Positions 25,325 to 34,611 of a stretch of 41,252 nucleotides of DNA are shown here, piece after piece. Below the pieces are notes generated by a model that saw only the letters and a program-made list of their open reading frames with translations, ran no database searches and was not told the DNA's origin. The stretch is taken from positions 1 through 41,252 of the forward strand of contig JAGXSV010000020.1 of assembly GCA_018333605.1 (NCBI GenBank). Reading direction: 5' to 3'. Position 1 is the first letter of the stretch; each line of letters begins with the position of its first letter. The DNA is from Hydrogenophaga sp. (lineage in GTDB: Bacteria; Pseudomonadota; Gammaproteobacteria; Burkholderiales; Burkholderiaceae_C). The translations under genes were made by a program, and so were the position numbers.

Positions 25325-25858
25325 TCAGGCAGCAATGACCATAAATTCGGGTTCGGCCACCAGGCTCTGCAGATCGAGCTCTTGCCAGGACAGGCCCTGA
25401 TGGTCAATCAGGCACCGGGAGAAATAAGCGGGTGAGCCTGCAGGAACGTCAGCGAGCGCCTTGAACATGGCGGGATTGCGCAGCCCCAGCAGCCGATCAA
25501 TCCAAAGCACCGCATTCACGCCCAGCCCGCTGTGCAGACTCACAAGTCGCGACTCGGACGTGATTCGGTCGGCAGCTTGCGCCAACGGGTACAACCGATC
25601 AACCAACCGCCCCAGATCGACCACGCCATACAGGCCGCCGCGCAGACTGGCCACACCGGCATACCACGGCTTGGTGTAGGGAACGGCCTGGATCGGACAC
25701 CAGGGAAAAATCTCGCCCGACTGGACCAAGGGAAACAGATAACGCTGCCCCCGGACTTCCACGGCAAGCCAAGAGGCAGTAGTGGCTTCAGATTTGGCGG
25801 CGGTCAGGCGCTGGGCCAGCCGTTCCTGTAGATCCCTGAGTGACTGTCGGTTGGCCAT
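25325..25858 (-). CDS. pilI: Pil-Chp coupling protein PilI (CheW-like)
   Basis: 177-residue CheW-domain protein that would link the receptor PilJ to the kinase ChpA. The CheW fold is recognisable in 'LVQSGEIFPWCPIQAVPYTK', 'WYAGVASLRGGLYGVVDLGR' and the C-terminal 'FSRCLIDHQGLSWQELDL'. An N-terminal helix (1-25) precedes the domain. It sits between pilH and pilJ in the usual pilGHIJ order, 64 bp before pilJ and 44 bp after pilH, so it is co-transcribed. Confidence 0.92.
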   Translation of the reverse strand: MANRQSLRDLQERLAQRLTAAKSEATTASWLAVEVRGQRYLFPLVQSGEIFPWCPIQAVPYTKPWYAGVASLRGGLYGVVDLGRLVDRLYPLAQAADRITSESRLVSLHSGLGVNAVLWIDRLLGLRNPAMFKALADVPAGSPAYFSRCLIDHQGLSWQELDLQSLVAEPEFMVIAA

Positions 25859-25902
25859 GCTGGGTGTTTATCGGGGCGCGTACAACGGCGTGGCGGCGCG
25901 GC

Positions 25903-26268
25903 TCAACCGAGTGCCCGGATCTTGGACAGCAACTCTTCGGCGTTCACCGGTTTCGTGACGTAGTCGCGCGCGCCTTGGCGCATGCCCCAGACACGATCGG
26001 TTTCCTGATTTTTACTGGTGCACATGATGATGGGGATGCCCGAATACTGAGGGTCTCGGGAAATTGCTCGGGTCAACTGAAACCCATTCTGACCGGGCAT
26101 CACCACATCCATCAAAATCAGTTCCGGCTTTTCCTCTCCGAGCCGACGAAAGGCCTCTTCCGAATTCTCGGCGGTGCGCACGCTGTAGCCACTTTTACCC
26201 AACAGATCCGACAAAACCATCAGCTCGGTTTTGGAATCGTCCACGATAAGCACTTTCTGGATGGGCAT
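25903..26268 (-). CDS. pilH: Type IV pilus response regulator PilH
   Basis: 121-residue single-domain receiver. The acidic pocket D10-D11, phospho-acceptor D54 ('LMDVVMPG'), T84 and K105 ('YVTKP') are all present. In Pseudomonas PilH counteracts PilG and is tied to PilT-driven retraction or acts as a phosphate sink. The start is ATG at 26268, overlapping the pilG stop by one base (TGATG), so it is coupled to pilG; a TTG one codon upstream is less likely. There is no output domain, so it works by protein contact. Confidence 0.93.
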   Translation of the reverse strand: MPIQKVLIVDDSKTELMVLSDLLGKSGYSVRTAENSEEAFRRLGEEKPELILMDVVMPGQNGFQLTRAISRDPQYSGIPIIMCTSKNQETDRVWGMRQGARDYVTKPVNAEELLSKIRALG

Positions 26269-26663
26269 CAAACGGCTCCGGTAAGGTTGGCGCCAAACCG
26301 TTGCACCGCGTGCAACAGTTGGTCTTTGGTGAAGGGTTTTGTAAGGTATTCCTGCGAGCCAACCATGCGGCCACGCGCCTTGTCGAACACACCGTCCTTG
26401 GACGAGAGCATCACCACAGGGATGCTGGCAAAGCGGGCGTTGCGCTTGATGATGGCGCAGGTCTGGTAGCCGTCCAGCCGAGGCATGAGGATGTCGCAGA
26501 ACACCAGATCAGGCTGGTAATCGTTGATCTTGGACAAGGCATCAAAGCCATCTTCGGCCAGCAAGACCTCGTACCCACCCTGCTTGAGAAAAATCTCGGC
26601 GCTGCGGCGTATGGTGTTGCTGTCGTCAACCACCAGAACTTTCAGTGCGGGTGTCGTGCTCAT
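26268..26663 (-). CDS. pilG: Type IV pilus response regulator PilG
   Basis: 131-residue single-domain receiver: D13-D14 in 'VVDDSNTIRRSAEIFL', phospho-acceptor D57 in 'FCDILMPRLDGYQTC', K109 in 'YLTKPFTK'. The block 'RGRMVGSQEYLTKPF' is typical of PilG. Phospho-PilG promotes pilus extension and, in Pseudomonas, cAMP synthesis. It is the first gene of the Pil-Chp operon, with TGGAG upstream of the ATG. The rubredoxin gene ends 107 bp before it on the same strand; the pair is neighbouring in many betaproteobacteria. Confidence 0.94.
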   Translation of the reverse strand: MSTTPALKVLVVDDSNTIRRSAEIFLKQGGYEVLLAEDGFDALSKINDYQPDLVFCDILMPRLDGYQTCAIIKRNARFASIPVVMLSSKDGVFDKARGRMVGSQEYLTKPFTKDQLLHAVQRFGANLTGAV

Positions 26664-26770
26664 GGTGGAATTGCTCCAGAAAACAGGTCGGGGCAGGGGA
26701 TGCGCTCAGGGCAGAATCACGCGAAACCACAACCGCAAAGAATCACGGCGTCACAGCGAGCTTGCGTCAA

Positions 26771-26944
26771 TCAGATCTGCACCATTTCAAAATCTTCCTT
26801 GCGGGCCCCGCACTCAGGGCAGGTCCAGTTCATGGGAACCTGAGTCCAAGGTGTTCCGGGCGCCAGGCCATGCTCTGGATCGCCGCTGGCTTCGTCGTAA
26901 ATCCAGCCGCAGATCAGGCACATCCAAGTCTTGGTTTCGGTCAT
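26771..26944 (-). CDS. Rubredoxin
   Basis: 57-residue one-iron electron carrier. Two CxxC knuckles, C9/C12 in 'MCLICGWIYDEASGDPEHG' and C42/C45 in 'CPECGARKEDFE', hold the Fe(Cys)4 centre; the spacing is typical. Aromatic residues around 'WIYDE' and 'TPW' are conserved. It would shuttle electrons in the cytosol, for example to alkane or fatty-acid hydroxylases or oxidative-stress enzymes; its partner is unknown. The start at 26944 ('MTETKTW') is preferred; ATGs 5 and 7 codons upstream (26959, 26965) are possible. It diverges from the thiD-like gene. Confidence 0.93.
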   Translation of the reverse strand: MTETKTWMCLICGWIYDEASGDPEHGLAPGTPWTQVPMNWTCPECGARKEDFEMVQI

Positions 26945-27109
26945 GGCTATAGGGGGCATTGTCATAGAATGACAGCCATTGTATCGACCCCCATGAGCCG
27001 CCTTCCGTCCGCTTGCGGCTCATTCGTGACCGGTCGTCCGTTGGTTTTTATTTGTATGCAGGCCGGCTGCCACCCAAACGCGCAACGGCCCTGCCCTTCA
27101 CACCGCCAC

Positions 27110-28042
27110 ATGTCCGATACCCCTGAATCCTTGACGCCTTCTTCGGTCGGTGCGCCCAGCGAAACCAGCCTGCCTTGCGTGATGGTGTTCAACGCCAACG
27201 ACACCAGTGGCGCAGGTGGTCTCAGCGCCGACATCACCGCCATGTCCAGCGCATCGGCCCACGTACTCTCGGTGGTGACCGGGGCCTATATCCGCGACAC
27301 CACGGAGATCCACGACCACGTGACATTTGACGAAGAGGCCGTGGGTGACCAGGCGCGCTGCGCGCTCGAAGACATGCCGGTGCAAGCCTTCAAAGTCGGG
27401 TTTGTCGGCAGCCCTGAAAACCTCAGCGTCATCGCCGAAATCACCTCCGACTACGCCGACGTACCCGTGGTGACCTACATGCCCGATCTGTCGTGGTGGG
27501 ACGAACTGGCGATTGAAACCTATCTTGATGCCTGCGCCGAGTTGTTGCTGCCGCAGACCACCGTGCTGGTGGGCAACCACAGCACCCTGTGTCGCTGGCT
27601 GCTGCCCGACTGGGACAGCGACCGGGCACCCGGCCCACGGGAAATTGCGCGTGCCGCCGCAACCCACGGTGTGCCTTACACCCTGGTGACAGGCTTCAAT
27701 GCTGCCGACCAGTACCTGGAAAGCCATCTGGCTTCGCCGGAAACGGTACTGGCCACGGCCCGTTACGAGCGCTTTGACGCCACGTTCGCCGGTGCCGGCG
27801 ATACGCTGTCTGCAGCGCTTTGCGCGCTCATCGCAGGGGGCACCGACTTGCAATCGGCCTGTGCTGAGGCCCTGACGTATCTGGATCAATGCCTGGACGC
27901 CGGATTTCAGCCCGGCATGGGCAACGCCGTCCCCGATCGCCTGTTCTGGGCCCATGAAGACGACGAAACGGGCGACACCGAGCCCCCACCGGAAACCGCA
28001 CTGGATGCGGAGGCTTTTCCGCTGGACACCACCAGACACTGA
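27110..28042 (+). CDS. ThiD-like hydroxymethylpyrimidine kinase
   Basis: 310-residue ribokinase-fold protein of the ThiD/PfkB group. The N-terminal substrate motif reads '[20 protein letters not shown]' (compare GSDxSGGAGIQADLK in ThiD). The anion-hole region is '[19 protein letters not shown]'. Classical ThiD has GTGC here; this protein has D231 instead of Cys, as in many PfkB sugar or pyridoxal kinases. In beta-proteobacteria such genes lie upstream of hemL and are annotated as HMP/HMP-P kinases of thiamine synthesis. The acidic C-terminal tail (last ~28 residues) is unusual. The start at 27110 ('MSDTPES') is the best ATG before the conserved region. hemL begins 53 bp downstream, so the two are probably co-transcribed. 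Confidence 0.72.
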   Translation: MSDTPESLTPSSVGAPSETSLPCVMVFNANDTSGAGGLSADITAMSSASAHVLSVVTGAYIRDTTEIHDHVTFDEEAVGDQARCALEDMPVQAFKVGFVGSPENLSVIAEITSDYADVPVVTYMPDLSWWDELAIETYLDACAELLLPQTTVLVGNHSTLCRWLLPDWDSDRAPGPREIARAAATHGVPYTLVTGFNAADQYLESHLASPETVLATARYERFDATFAGAGDTLSAALCALIAGGTDLQSACAEALTYLDQCLDAGFQPGMGNAVPDRLFWAHEDDETGDTEPPPETALDAEAFPLDTTRH

Positions 28043-28095
28043 GCCGCTTGGGAACAGCCTCGCGCCCCATCCCGATGACTTCACGAGCACCGACC

Positions 28096-29397
28096 ATGAC
28101 CGACCGCAACCAAGAACTGTTTGAACGCGCCAAAGCCCTGATACCAGGGGGCGTGAACTCCCCCGTGCGGGCCTTCAAGGCGGTGGGCGGCACGCCGCGC
28201 TTTGTCCAGCGCGCCCAGGGTGCCTATTTTTGGGACGCCAACGGCCAGAAGTACATCGACTACATCGGTTCCTGGGGTCCGATGATCCTGGGCCATGGCC
28301 ACCCGGCGGTGGTGGACGCGGTGCAAAAGGCCGTGCTGGAAGGTTTTTCGTATGGCGCGCCAACCGAGCGCGAAGTGGATCTGGCCGAAGAAATCATCAA
28401 GCTGGTCCCCAGCATCGACATGGTGCGCCTGGTGAGTTCGGGCACCGAGGCCGGCATGAGCACGATCCGCCTGGCACGGGGCGCCACCGGGCGCAAGAAA
28501 ATCATCAAGTTCGAAGGCTGCTACCACGGCCATGCCGACGCGCTGCTGGTGAAAGCCGGCTCGGGCCTGGCCACCTTCGGCAACCCGACCAGCGCGGGTG
28601 TGCCGCCCGAGGTGGTGCAGCACACCCTCGTGCTCGAATACAACAACATCGAACAGCTCGAAGCGGCGTTCATGGAGCACGGCTCCGAAGTGGCCTGCCT
28701 GATGATCGAACCGATCGCCGGCAACATGAACTTCGTGCGCGCCAGCGTGCCGTTCATGAAGCGTTGCCGCGAGCTGTGCACGCAGCACGGCGCGCTGCTG
28801 GCGTTTGACGAGGTGATGACGGGCTTCCGTGTCGCGCTCGGCGGCGCGCAGAGCGTGTATGCCCAGCTGATTCCTGGTTTCGAGCCCGACATGACGGTCA
28901 TGGGCAAGGTGATCGGCGGCGGCATGCCGCTGGCGGCCTTTGGCGCCAAGCGCGCGGTGATGGAGCAACTGGCTCCGCTGGGCGGCGTGTACCAAGCTGG
29001 CACGCTGAGCGGCAACCCGGTGGCCACCGCCTGTGGCTTGGCCACGCTGAAAGAAATCCAGAAGCCTGGTTTTTATGAAGCGCTGTCGGCCACCACGCAG
29101 TCGCTGGTGAGCGGCCTGACCGCCGCCGCCACCGCAGAGGGCGTGACGATGTGCGGTGATAGCCAGGGCGGCATGTTCGGCTTCTTCCTGTTCGATGAAC
29201 TGCCGCAAAACTACGCCAAGGTGATGACCACCGACGGCCCGCGATTCAACAAACTCTTCCACGGTCTGCTGGACCGCGGCGTGTACATCGCGCCGGCGCT
29301 GTATGAGGCTGGGTTTGTGAGCGCAGCGCACACGGCGCAGGACATTGCCGACACCGTGGCTGCGGCGAGGGACGTGTTCAAGCTGCTGGGCAAGTAA
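28096..29397 (+). CDS. hemL: Glutamate-1-semialdehyde 2,1-aminomutase
   Basis: 433-residue PLP enzyme of the C5 heme pathway; it turns glutamate-1-semialdehyde into 5-aminolevulinate. The PLP lysine is K271 in '[15 protein letters not shown]'. The family block '[19 protein letters not shown]' carries the PLP-contacting Asp. N-terminal '[17 protein letters not shown]' and '[18 protein letters not shown]' are typical. I chose ATG 28096 ('[19 protein letters not shown]'); ATG at 28075 is a possible alternative. It lies 53 bp after the ThiD-like gene and ends at a clear terminator. Confidence 0.96.
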   Translation: MTDRNQELFERAKALIPGGVNSPVRAFKAVGGTPRFVQRAQGAYFWDANGQKYIDYIGSWGPMILGHGHPAVVDAVQKAVLEGFSYGAPTEREVDLAEEIIKLVPSIDMVRLVSSGTEAGMSTIRLARGATGRKKIIKFEGCYHGHADALLVKAGSGLATFGNPTSAGVPPEVVQHTLVLEYNNIEQLEAAFMEHGSEVACLMIEPIAGNMNFVRASVPFMKRCRELCTQHGALLAFDEVMTGFRVALGGAQSVYAQLIPGFEPDMTVMGKVIGGGMPLAAFGAKRAVMEQLAPLGGVYQAGTLSGNPVATACGLATLKEIQKPGFYEALSATTQSLVSGLTAAATAEGVTMCGDSQGGMFGFFLFDELPQNYAKVMTTDGPRFNKLFHGLLDRGVYIAPALYEAGFVSAAHTAQDIADTVAAARDVFKLLGK

Positions 29398-29425
29398 GCG
29401 GTTTTCGCTTGCTTGAGGGTTCAGG

Positions 29426-29453
29426 CGGCCGGTTGTTCCGGCCGTTTGCTTTT
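29426..29453 (+). terminator. Rho-independent terminator after hemL
   Basis: CGGCCGG (29426-29432) pairs perfectly with CCGGCCG (29438-29444) around a 5-base loop, followed by TTTGCTTTT. It lies 28 bp after the hemL stop. Confidence 0.85.
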
Positions 29454-29454
29454 G

Positions 29455-29855
29455 TATCGTTCGTCGTGATGCACTCCGCCACCTCGCGCCAGGTGGATAG
29501 GCACATCACCCCAAGCCACCCCAACGGACCAAGGTATTTTCTGGTCGAGCACCCACCCGTCAGCGGGACAGGGGGTTGGGGCAGTCCGGTCGAAGGCTCC
29601 ATTCGCGGGTGCCACAGACAGTGAGCGCCCAAGCCGTGTTCACGAGGAAACGGCAGCGGACCCGAACAGCGGCCCGCGAGGTGAGCCGGAGAGCGGATGC
29701 CCCGACCCCCTGCCCAACCACCAGGTTGGCGAGGAACAGCATCCGAGAGAAACCGCCGCAGAAAGAGAAAAGGGCCCCGAAGAGCCCTCACCCCAACCCG
29801 CTCCCAGAGGGAGAGGGAGAGGGGGCAAGACACTTCTCGCGAAGCGTCCGCTGGT
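29455..29855. repeat. Non-coding block with inverted and dispersed repeats
   Basis: No gene is supported in these 400 bases between hemL and purH. Two structures stand out. First, CAGGGGGTTGGGGCA (29569-29583) and TGCCCCGACCCCCTG (29698-29712) are inverted copies with one mismatch, and the similarity extends into the flanks with a one-base gap, framing an element of about 150 bp. Second, 29785-29826 starts CCCTCACCCC and holds the hairpin CTCCC-AGA-GGGAG followed by GAGGG runs; this looks like a dispersed intergenic repeat familiar from many proteobacteria. The block is probably an accumulation of small non-autonomous repeats. It lies between two terminating transcription units, where insertions do little harm. 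Confidence 0.7.
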
Positions 29856-31427
29856 TCAGTGCCTGAAGTGGCGCACGCCGCTGTACACCATCACCACACC
29901 ACGTTCGTCGGCCGCGTCGATCACTTCCTGGTCGCGCATCGAGCCACCGGGTTGGATGACGCAGGTTGCGCCGGCATCCACCACCACATCCAGACCATCG
30001 CGAAACGGGAAGAAGGCGTCGCTCGCCACCGCGGTGCCTTGCAGCGTCAGGTTGGCGTGGCCGGCCTTGATGCTGGCGATGCGGGCCGAATCGAGGCGGC
30101 TCATCTGGCCGGCGCCCACGCCCCTGGTCATGCCGTCTTTGCAGAACACGATGGCGTTGGACTTGACGTATTTCGCCACGTTCCAGGCAAACATCAGGTC
30201 GTCCAGCTGCTGCTCGGTGGGTTGCAGCTTCGTGACCACCTTCAGGTCGGCGCGCTGCAGCACATGGTTGTCGGCGCTCTGGATCAACAGACCCGAACCA
30301 ATGCGCTTGATGTCCTGGCTGTTGCGGCCAGCCGCGCCAGCGGGCAGTTCGATCTGCAGCACGCGCACATTGGCCTTGGCCTTGAAGATGGCCAGCGCCT
30401 CGGGTGTGTAGGCCGGGGCCATGAGCACCTCGACAAACTGCTTGCTCACAGCCTCGGCCGCGGCCTGGTCCACCGGGCGGTTGAAGGCGATGATGCCGCC
30501 AAAGGCGCTGGTGGGATCGGTCTGGAAGGCCTTGCTGTAGCACTCCAGCGCGTCCCTGCCCACCGCCACGCCGCAGGGGTTGGCGTGCTTGACGATCACG
30601 CACGCGGGCGCCTCGAAGCTCTTCACGCATTCCCAGGCGGCGTCGGCATCGGCAATGTTGTTGTAGCTCAGCTCCTTGCCCTGCAGCTGCTGCGCCGTCA
30701 CCAGCGAGCCGGCGGCGGGGTGCAGGTCGCGGTAGAAAGCCGCCGTCTGGTGCGGGTTCTCGCCGTAGCGCAGGTCTTGGAGCTTGACGAAATGGCTGTT
30801 GCTCTGACCGGGGTATTCGCTGCGCTGGGGCACGCCTTCGGGCTTGTCGAACCGGATGCTTGAGAGGTAGTTGCTGATGGCCCCGTCGTACTGGCTGATG
30901 CGGTTGAACGCCGCCACCGACAGGGCAAAGCGCGTCGGGTCGCTCAGCTTGCCGCTGGCTTTCAGCTCGCCGATCACGGCCGGGTACTGGGTGGCGTCGG
31001 TCAGCACCGCCACGTCTTTCCAGTTCTTCGCCGCGCTGCGCACCATCGCCGGGCCGCCGATGTCGATGTTCTCGATCGCGTCTTCCAGCGTGCAGCCAGG
31101 CTTGGCCACGGTGGCCTCAAACGGGTAGAGGTTGACGATCAGCAGGTCGATGGTGTCGATGCCGTGCGCCTGCAGGGCGGCCATGTGCTCGGGCACATCG
31201 CGGCGCGCCAGCAGACCACCGTGCACCTTGGGATGCAGGGTCTTGACGCGGCCGTCCAGCATTTCGGGAAATGCCGTCACCTCGGCCACTTCCGTGACCG
31301 GCAGGCCCTGCTCGGCCAGCAGCTTGGCGGTGCCGCCAGTGGATATGAGGGCCACGCCCAAGCCGTGCAGGGTCTGGGCCAGTTCAACGATGCCGGTTTT
31401 GTCGGAGACGGAAATGAGTGCGCGCAT
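29856..31427 (-). CDS. purH: Bifunctional AICAR transformylase / IMP cyclohydrolase
   Basis: 523-residue enzyme for the last two steps of IMP synthesis. The N-terminal cyclohydrolase domain (about 1-200) begins '[18 protein letters not shown]' and has 'STGGTAKLL' and '[17 protein letters not shown]'. The C-terminal transformylase domain holds the catalytic Lys-His pair in '[14 protein letters not shown]' and the late block '[15 protein letters not shown]'. Length is normal. It follows fis by 64 bp on the same strand in the betaproteobacterial order dusB-fis-purH. A repeat block lies directly downstream. Confidence 0.96.
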   Translation of the reverse strand: MRALISVSDKTGIVELAQTLHGLGVALISTGGTAKLLAEQGLPVTEVAEVTAFPEMLDGRVKTLHPKVHGGLLARRDVPEHMAALQAHGIDTIDLLIVNLYPFEATVAKPGCTLEDAIENIDIGGPAMVRSAAKNWKDVAVLTDATQYPAVIGELKASGKLSDPTRFALSVAAFNRISQYDGAISNYLSSIRFDKPEGVPQRSEYPGQSNSHFVKLQDLRYGENPHQTAAFYRDLHPAAGSLVTAQQLQGKELSYNNIADADAAWECVKSFEAPACVIVKHANPCGVAVGRDALECYSKAFQTDPTSAFGGIIAFNRPVDQAAAEAVSKQFVEVLMAPAYTPEALAIFKAKANVRVLQIELPAGAAGRNSQDIKRIGSGLLIQSADNHVLQRADLKVVTKLQPTEQQLDDLMFAWNVAKYVKSNAIVFCKDGMTRGVGAGQMSRLDSARIASIKAGHANLTLQGTAVASDAFFPFRDGLDVVVDAGATCVIQPGGSMRDQEVIDAADERGVVMVYSGVRHFRH

Positions 31428-31491
31428 GGGAAGGTTCAGCGTTAAGAAAAAAGGGTAGCGCCAGAGGAAGGCCGGAGCAAGGTGCGGGCCT

Positions 31492-31725
31492 TCACAACAG
31501 GTTGTGTTCGAGCAATTTTTTGCGCAGCGTGTTGCGGTTCAGACCCAGCCACTGCGCCGCGCGCGACTGGTTGTTTTGCGCCTGTTCCATCACCACTTCG
31601 AGCAGCGGCTTTTCGACCGCTTTGACGAGCATGTCGTGCAGGCCCGCCGGGTCGGTGCCGTTGAGGTCGTGGAAAAAATCTTCCATGCTGGCACGAACAC
31701 AGTCGTGCAGGTTGTGCTTGCTCAT
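31492..31725 (-). CDS. fis: Fis family DNA-binding protein
   Basis: 77-residue nucleoid-associated protein. The C-terminal helix-turn-helix '[20 protein letters not shown]' is near-identical to the Fis/NtrC C-terminus. The N-terminal helices that form the dimer ('[20 protein letters not shown]') are present, but the beta-hairpin arm of enterobacterial Fis is shortened. It bends DNA and affects rRNA promoters, recombination and replication. The ATG at 31725 overlaps the dusB stop (ATGA). The dusB-fis pairing is widespread in proteobacteria. Confidence 0.95.
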   Translation of the reverse strand: MSKHNLHDCVRASMEDFFHDLNGTDPAGLHDMLVKAVEKPLLEVVMEQAQNNQSRAAQWLGLNRNTLRKKLLEHNLL

Positions 31726-32759
31726 GCGGCCAGTTTCCAGTTGTCTTCTCGGGTCATGTTGTGCTCTGGTGTAGAAGCCCAGGTGTCGAAATGCTCGCGC
31801 ACGCAGTCCAGTTGGGCCTGCGCGGTGGTGAGTGTGTTGATCTGGCGGCGAAACACCGCCGCTGCGCCACCAGGCAGGGGCAGTGCCTGCGCGTACCAGC
31901 CCAGGTGCTTGCGCGCGCTGCGCACGCCGGTAAATTCGCCGTAGAGGCTGTAGTGGTCTTCCAGGTGGTCGAGCAACCAGGCTTTCACGTCCAGCAGGTC
32001 GGGCGGCGGCAGCTGTTCGCCGGTGGCGAGAAAGTGAGCGATCTCGCGGAAGATCCAGGGACGGCCTTGGGCAGCGCGGCCGATCATGAGGGCGTCGGCG
32101 CCGGTGCGGGCCAGCACCGCGCGGGCTTTTTCGGGGCTGTCGATGTCGCCGTTGGCCACCACCGGAATCTTCACCAGGCTCTTGATGTGGGCTACGGTGT
32201 CGTGTTCAGCCCACCCTTTGTAGCCTTGTTCGCGGGTGCGGCCATGCACGGTCAGCATCTGCACGCCCGCAGCCTCGGCGGCGAGCGCGATGGTCGGCGC
32301 ATTCTTGCCTTCGGCACACCAACCGGTGCGCATTTTCAGCGTCACGGGAACGCCCTGCGGCGCACAGGCGTTCACCACGGCTTGCACGATGTCCATCGCC
32401 AGCGCTTCGTCCTGCATCAGGGCAGAGCCGGCCCATTTGTTGCACACCTTCTTGGCGGGGCAGCCCATGTTGATGTCGATGATTTGCGCGCCACGGTCGA
32501 TGTTGTAGCGGGCGGCATCGGCCATCATCTGCGCGTCGGTGCCGGCAATCTGCACCGCAATCGGGCCAGGCTCACCGCTGTGGTCGGCCCGGCGCGACGT
32601 CTTCAGACTGTCCTGCAAGTCGGGGCGAGAGGTCACCATTTCGCTCACCGCGTAGCCCGCACCCAGCCGCTTGCAGAGCTTGCGGAACGGCCGATCCGTC
32701 ACGCCCGCCATGGGCGCGACAAACAAAGCGTTGGGCAGGGTGTACGGACCCAGTTGCAT
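31722..32759 (-). CDS. dusB: tRNA-dihydrouridine synthase B
   Basis: 345-residue FMN enzyme that reduces uridines in the tRNA D-loop. FMN contacts 'APMAGVTDRPFR' (15-26), catalytic cysteine C100 in 'INMGCPAKKVC', 'TLKMRTGW', 'TVHGRTREQGYKG' and 'VVANGDIDSPEKA' all match DusB. The ATG at 32759 ('MQLGPYTLPNALF') is the family start; the frame stays open for another 172 codons upstream, through the divergent YqaA-like gene, but this is shadow. It is the first gene of dusB-fis-purH. Confidence 0.95.
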   Translation of the reverse strand: MQLGPYTLPNALFVAPMAGVTDRPFRKLCKRLGAGYAVSEMVTSRPDLQDSLKTSRRADHSGEPGPIAVQIAGTDAQMMADAARYNIDRGAQIIDINMGCPAKKVCNKWAGSALMQDEALAMDIVQAVVNACAPQGVPVTLKMRTGWCAEGKNAPTIALAAEAAGVQMLTVHGRTREQGYKGWAEHDTVAHIKSLVKIPVVANGDIDSPEKARAVLARTGADALMIGRAAQGRPWIFREIAHFLATGEQLPPPDLLDVKAWLLDHLEDHYSLYGEFTGVRSARKHLGWYAQALPLPGGAAAVFRRQINTLTTAQAQLDCVREHFDTWASTPEHNMTREDNWKLAA

Positions 32760-32898
32760 GGCGATGGGAGAATGGGTGGTGGTGCGCAGCCGCGCAGAGC
32801 CCGGAAAAACCTGGGCGGGGAGGATGGGCATTGTATCTGCCTGTTTTTTCAGCAGGCGATATGTTGCACCGCGCCTTTGTTTGGACCCCTTGCCGCCC

Positions 32899-33384
32899 AT
32901 GCTCGACTGGATCGCTTCCCTGCTGCAACTGCTCGCCCTGCCCGAAGTCGGTCTAAGCACCGTGTTTGTGGTGGCTTTCATTTCAGCCACGCTGCTGCCC
33001 ATGGGCTCCGAGCCGGCGGTGTTTGCCCTCATCAAACTCAGCCCCGAGCTGTTCTGGCCGGTGATCTTTGTGGCCACCGCCGGCAACACGCTGGGCGGTG
33101 CCGTGAGCTGGGCCATGGGCTTGGGCGCCCACACCTTGGTGGACAAAGCCCGCCACACCCACACCCCGCACCCACGGGCGCTGCGCTGGCTGGAGCGCTT
33201 TGGGCCCAAGGCGTGCCTGCTGTCGTGGCTGCCCGTGGTGGGCGACCCGCTGTGCGCCGTGGCCGGCTGGCTCAAGTTTCCATTCTGGCCCTGCGTGGCT
33301 TATATGGCGGTGGGCAAGTTGGCACGCTACCTCACCATGACGGGTGCCCTGCTCTGGGTGTTCCCGGGGGGACTCCCGTTCTGA
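32899..33384 (+). CDS. yqaA: YqaA family (DedA-like) inner-membrane protein
   Basis: 161-residue integral membrane protein with about four hydrophobic segments. Key family features are 'FISATLLPMGSEPAVFALI' (re-entrant loop region), 'GNTLGGAVSWAMGLGA' and 'LSWLPVVGDPLCAVAGWLK', where a conserved Pro-x-x-Gly-Asp-Pro block resembles DedA/SNARE-associated proteins. DedA relatives move lipid carriers such as undecaprenyl phosphate, but YqaA itself is not characterised. The ATG at 32899 starts at the first plausible membrane helix. It is divergent from dusB and precedes an MFS exporter by 54 bp. Confidence 0.82.
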   Translation: MLDWIASLLQLLALPEVGLSTVFVVAFISATLLPMGSEPAVFALIKLSPELFWPVIFVATAGNTLGGAVSWAMGLGAHTLVDKARHTHTPHPRALRWLERFGPKACLLSWLPVVGDPLCAVAGWLKFPFWPCVAYMAVGKLARYLTMTGALLWVFPGGLPF

Positions 33385-33438
33385 TGTCTGCGGTACTTCG
33401 GGGCGATACTTGAATGCTCTCGTCACGCGCCCGCCCAC

Positions 33439-34611
33439 ATGACCCATCCCCCACGCGACGCCGCCCTGCCGCGCGCCCTCTGGGCGCTGATGATGGGCAA
33501 TTTCGTCATCGGCACCGGTGTGATGGTGGTGCCGGGCACGCTCAACGACATCAGCCAATCGCTGGGCGTGTCCATCCCACAGGCTGGCCAGCTCATCACG
33601 GCGGGCGCGATTTTGATGGGACTGGGTGCGCCCGCCTTTGCCACCCTGGTGGCCGGCTGGGACCGGCGCCGCCTGCTCACACTCTCGTTGCTCTGGTACG
33701 CACTCCTCATGGGCATTTGTGCGCTGGCGCCCAGCTACACAGCCCTGCTGCCGCTGCGGGTGCTGGCGGTTATTTCGCCGGCCATCTTCACGCCGCAGGC
33801 TGCCGCCTGCGTGGGCTTGCTGGTGCCCGCCTCACAGCGGGGGCGGGCCATCACCTTTGTGTTTCTGGGCTGGTCGGTGGCGTCGGTCATGGGCATGCCG
33901 CTGGCGGCCTGGATCGGCGGCACGCTGGGCTGGCGCTGGGCCTTTGGCCTGGTGGCGCTGATGTCGCTGGCCAGCGCAGCCTGGGTGTGGCGCGACATGC
34001 CCAACGGCATCCGCCCGGCCGCGCTATCGCGCCAGGCCTGGGGCCAGACACTCGGCTCGCCGGCACTCATGCTCGCGGTGGGCGTCACGCTGCTCTCCGC
34101 ATTTGCACAGTTCACCCTGTTTTCTTACTTTGCGCCCTATCTGGTGCAAACGCTGGGTATCGGCGGCGGCACCTTGTCGCTGCTGTTTTTGTGGTTTGGC
34201 GCCTTTGGTCTGGCGGGCAACGTGGCGCTGTCGCGCTGGATCGACCGCATTGGCGCCTCGCGCGGCGCCCTGCTGATGATGGGCGGCATGGCGCTGAGCC
34301 TGCTGCTGTGGCCGCTGGGCCGGGCCGGGCTGTGGCAGCAGGCGCTGGTGCTGGTGCCGTGGGCCATTGGTTGCTTTGCCGCCAACTCGGCGCAGCAGGC
34401 CCGGCTGGTGCACCTGTCGCCAGCGCTGGCGCCGGCCACGGTGGCACTGAACACGTCAGCCATGTACGCCGGCCAGGGCATGGGGGCCGCGCTCGGCGGC
34501 GTGATGATTGCGCAGGGCCAGATGCTGCGCCTGCATGAAGTGGGGCTGGTGGTGATGCTGGCGGCCATGGCGCTGAGCGTCTGGGCCACCCGCGTTCAAA
34601 AACGCTCGTAA
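33439..34611 (+). CDS. MFS transporter, drug/sugar efflux type (DHA1-like)
   Basis: 390-residue major facilitator protein with about 12 membrane helices. The motif A region after helix 2 reads 'LVAGWDRRRLLTLSLLWYA', close to the Gx3DRxGRR pattern of the family. 'FLGWSVASVMGMPLAAWIGG' corresponds to the motif C region of antiporters (helix 5), and 'GTLGWRWAFGLVALMSL' follows. This layout matches proton-driven efflux proteins of the AraJ/PbuE/YdhP type; the substrate is not predictable. It converges on the pseudouridine-synthase-like gene and overlaps its 3' end by 16 bp. Confidence 0.87.
   Translation: MTHPPRDAALPRALWALMMGNFVIGTGVMVVPGTLNDISQSLGVSIPQAGQLITAGAILMGLGAPAFATLVAGWDRRRLLTLSLLWYALLMGICALAPSYTALLPLRVLAVISPAIFTPQAAACVGLLVPASQRGRAITFVFLGWSVASVMGMPLAAWIGGTLGWRWAFGLVALMSLASAAWVWRDMPNGIRPAALSRQAWGQTLGSPALMLAVGVTLLSAFAQFTLFSYFAPYLVQTLGIGGGTLSLLFLWFGAFGLAGNVALSRWIDRIGASRGALLMMGGMALSLLLWPLGRAGLWQQALVLVPWAIGCFAANSAQQARLVHLSPALAPATVALNTSAMYAGQGMGAALGGVMIAQGQMLRLHEVGLVVMLAAMALSVWATRVQKRS

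Noticed and set aside
32760-33275. 172-codon upstream extension of dusB
   Set aside because: It runs through the divergent yqaA-like gene; DusB family start is at 32759.
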